Assembly: GCF_008001015.1 (NCBI RefSeq)
Contig: NZ_CP042862.1
Coordinates: forward strand, 2,852,001-2,916,000
Direction: 5' to 3'
Origin: Serinicoccus profundi
GTDB lineage: Bacteria > Actinomycetota > Actinomycetes > Actinomycetales > Dermatophilaceae
Length of the DNA: 64,000 bases
Part shown: positions 63,982-64,000 of the stretch, one piece after another
How positions within the stretch are numbered: the stretch's first letter is position 1
How the letters are laid out: each line of letters opens with the position of its first letter
Notes under the pieces: model-generated
The model's database searches: none
Told to the model about the DNA's origin: nothing
What the model saw: the letters and a program-made list of their open reading frames with translations, nothing else
Made by a program: the position numbers and the translations under genes

Positions 63982-64000
63982 CCGCAGCTCCTCCGGGGCG

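Overview
The window is about 72% G+C and reads like an actinobacterial chromosome. Supporting signs are a DUF3073 protein, a C-terminal sunset-domain protein, CWB2 cell-wall-binding proteins, a GTP-type PEP carboxykinase, a LytR_C protein and many apparently leaderless genes. Gene content fits Micrococcales, perhaps relatives of Ornithinimicrobium, Serinicoccus or Janibacter; that placement is inference. No prophage, insertion sequence or CRISPR array is visible, so this looks like core chromosome with small accessory loci.

Layout. 1-2.05 kb: metY (cut by the window edge) and metX, methionine synthesis. 3.2-6.5 kb: NfeD and SPFH membrane pair, then an amidohydrolase. 6.5-11 kb: alpha-glucosidase, gluconate kinase and permease, YigZ. 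11-17 kb: CopC-like protein, DUF3073, and the purine genes purM and purF with small membrane genes. 17-29 kb: two secreted CWB2 proteins, a broken MFS gene with its divergent regulator, sterol-carrier protein and arginine deiminase, SRP RNA, a tRNA-Ser, a broken HerA-like ATPase, LytR_C and SRPBCC proteins. 29.6-31.2 kb: arsR-acr3. 31-38 kb: tRNA-Ser, tadA, upp, two aminotransferases (32.6 and 39.2 kb), PH-domain protein, peptide deformylase, secreted hydrolase. 37.7-41.4 kb: sugar porter, aminotransferase and 2-hydroxyacid dehydrogenase operon. 41.4-43.4 kb: second arsenic or phosphatase cluster. 43.6-46.6 kb: TauE-type permease under a CsoR/CstR-like palindrome, and pckG. 46.7-51.3 kb: tRNA-Ser, a broken LCP gene, cold-shock gene, tRNA-Ser, cysE-cysK. 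51.4-64 kb: membrane Fe-S oxidoreductase, dcd, tRNA-Gly, cutA, class III aminotransferase, acyl-CoA synthetase, SDR, purU, TetR plus DHFR-like pair, P1 peptidase, and pntB-pntAB cut near the right edge.

The less expected content lies between and across genes. The word GTATGCC/GGCATAC is strongly over-represented in every reading frame and in spacers. Four intergenic arrays share one repeat unit with an exact 32-bp period. A separate 52-bp-period hairpin array lies at 33.8 kb. Three divergent or start-codon-overlapping operators can be read directly. At least fourteen genes have a TANNNT box 6-8 bases before the start codon and no Shine-Dalgarno, the pattern of leaderless transcripts.

Four genes carry reading-frame breaks (MFS, HerA-like, secreted protein, LCP). 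Several fall in homopolymers or need only one or two bases to repair, so sequencing error is as likely as true decay.
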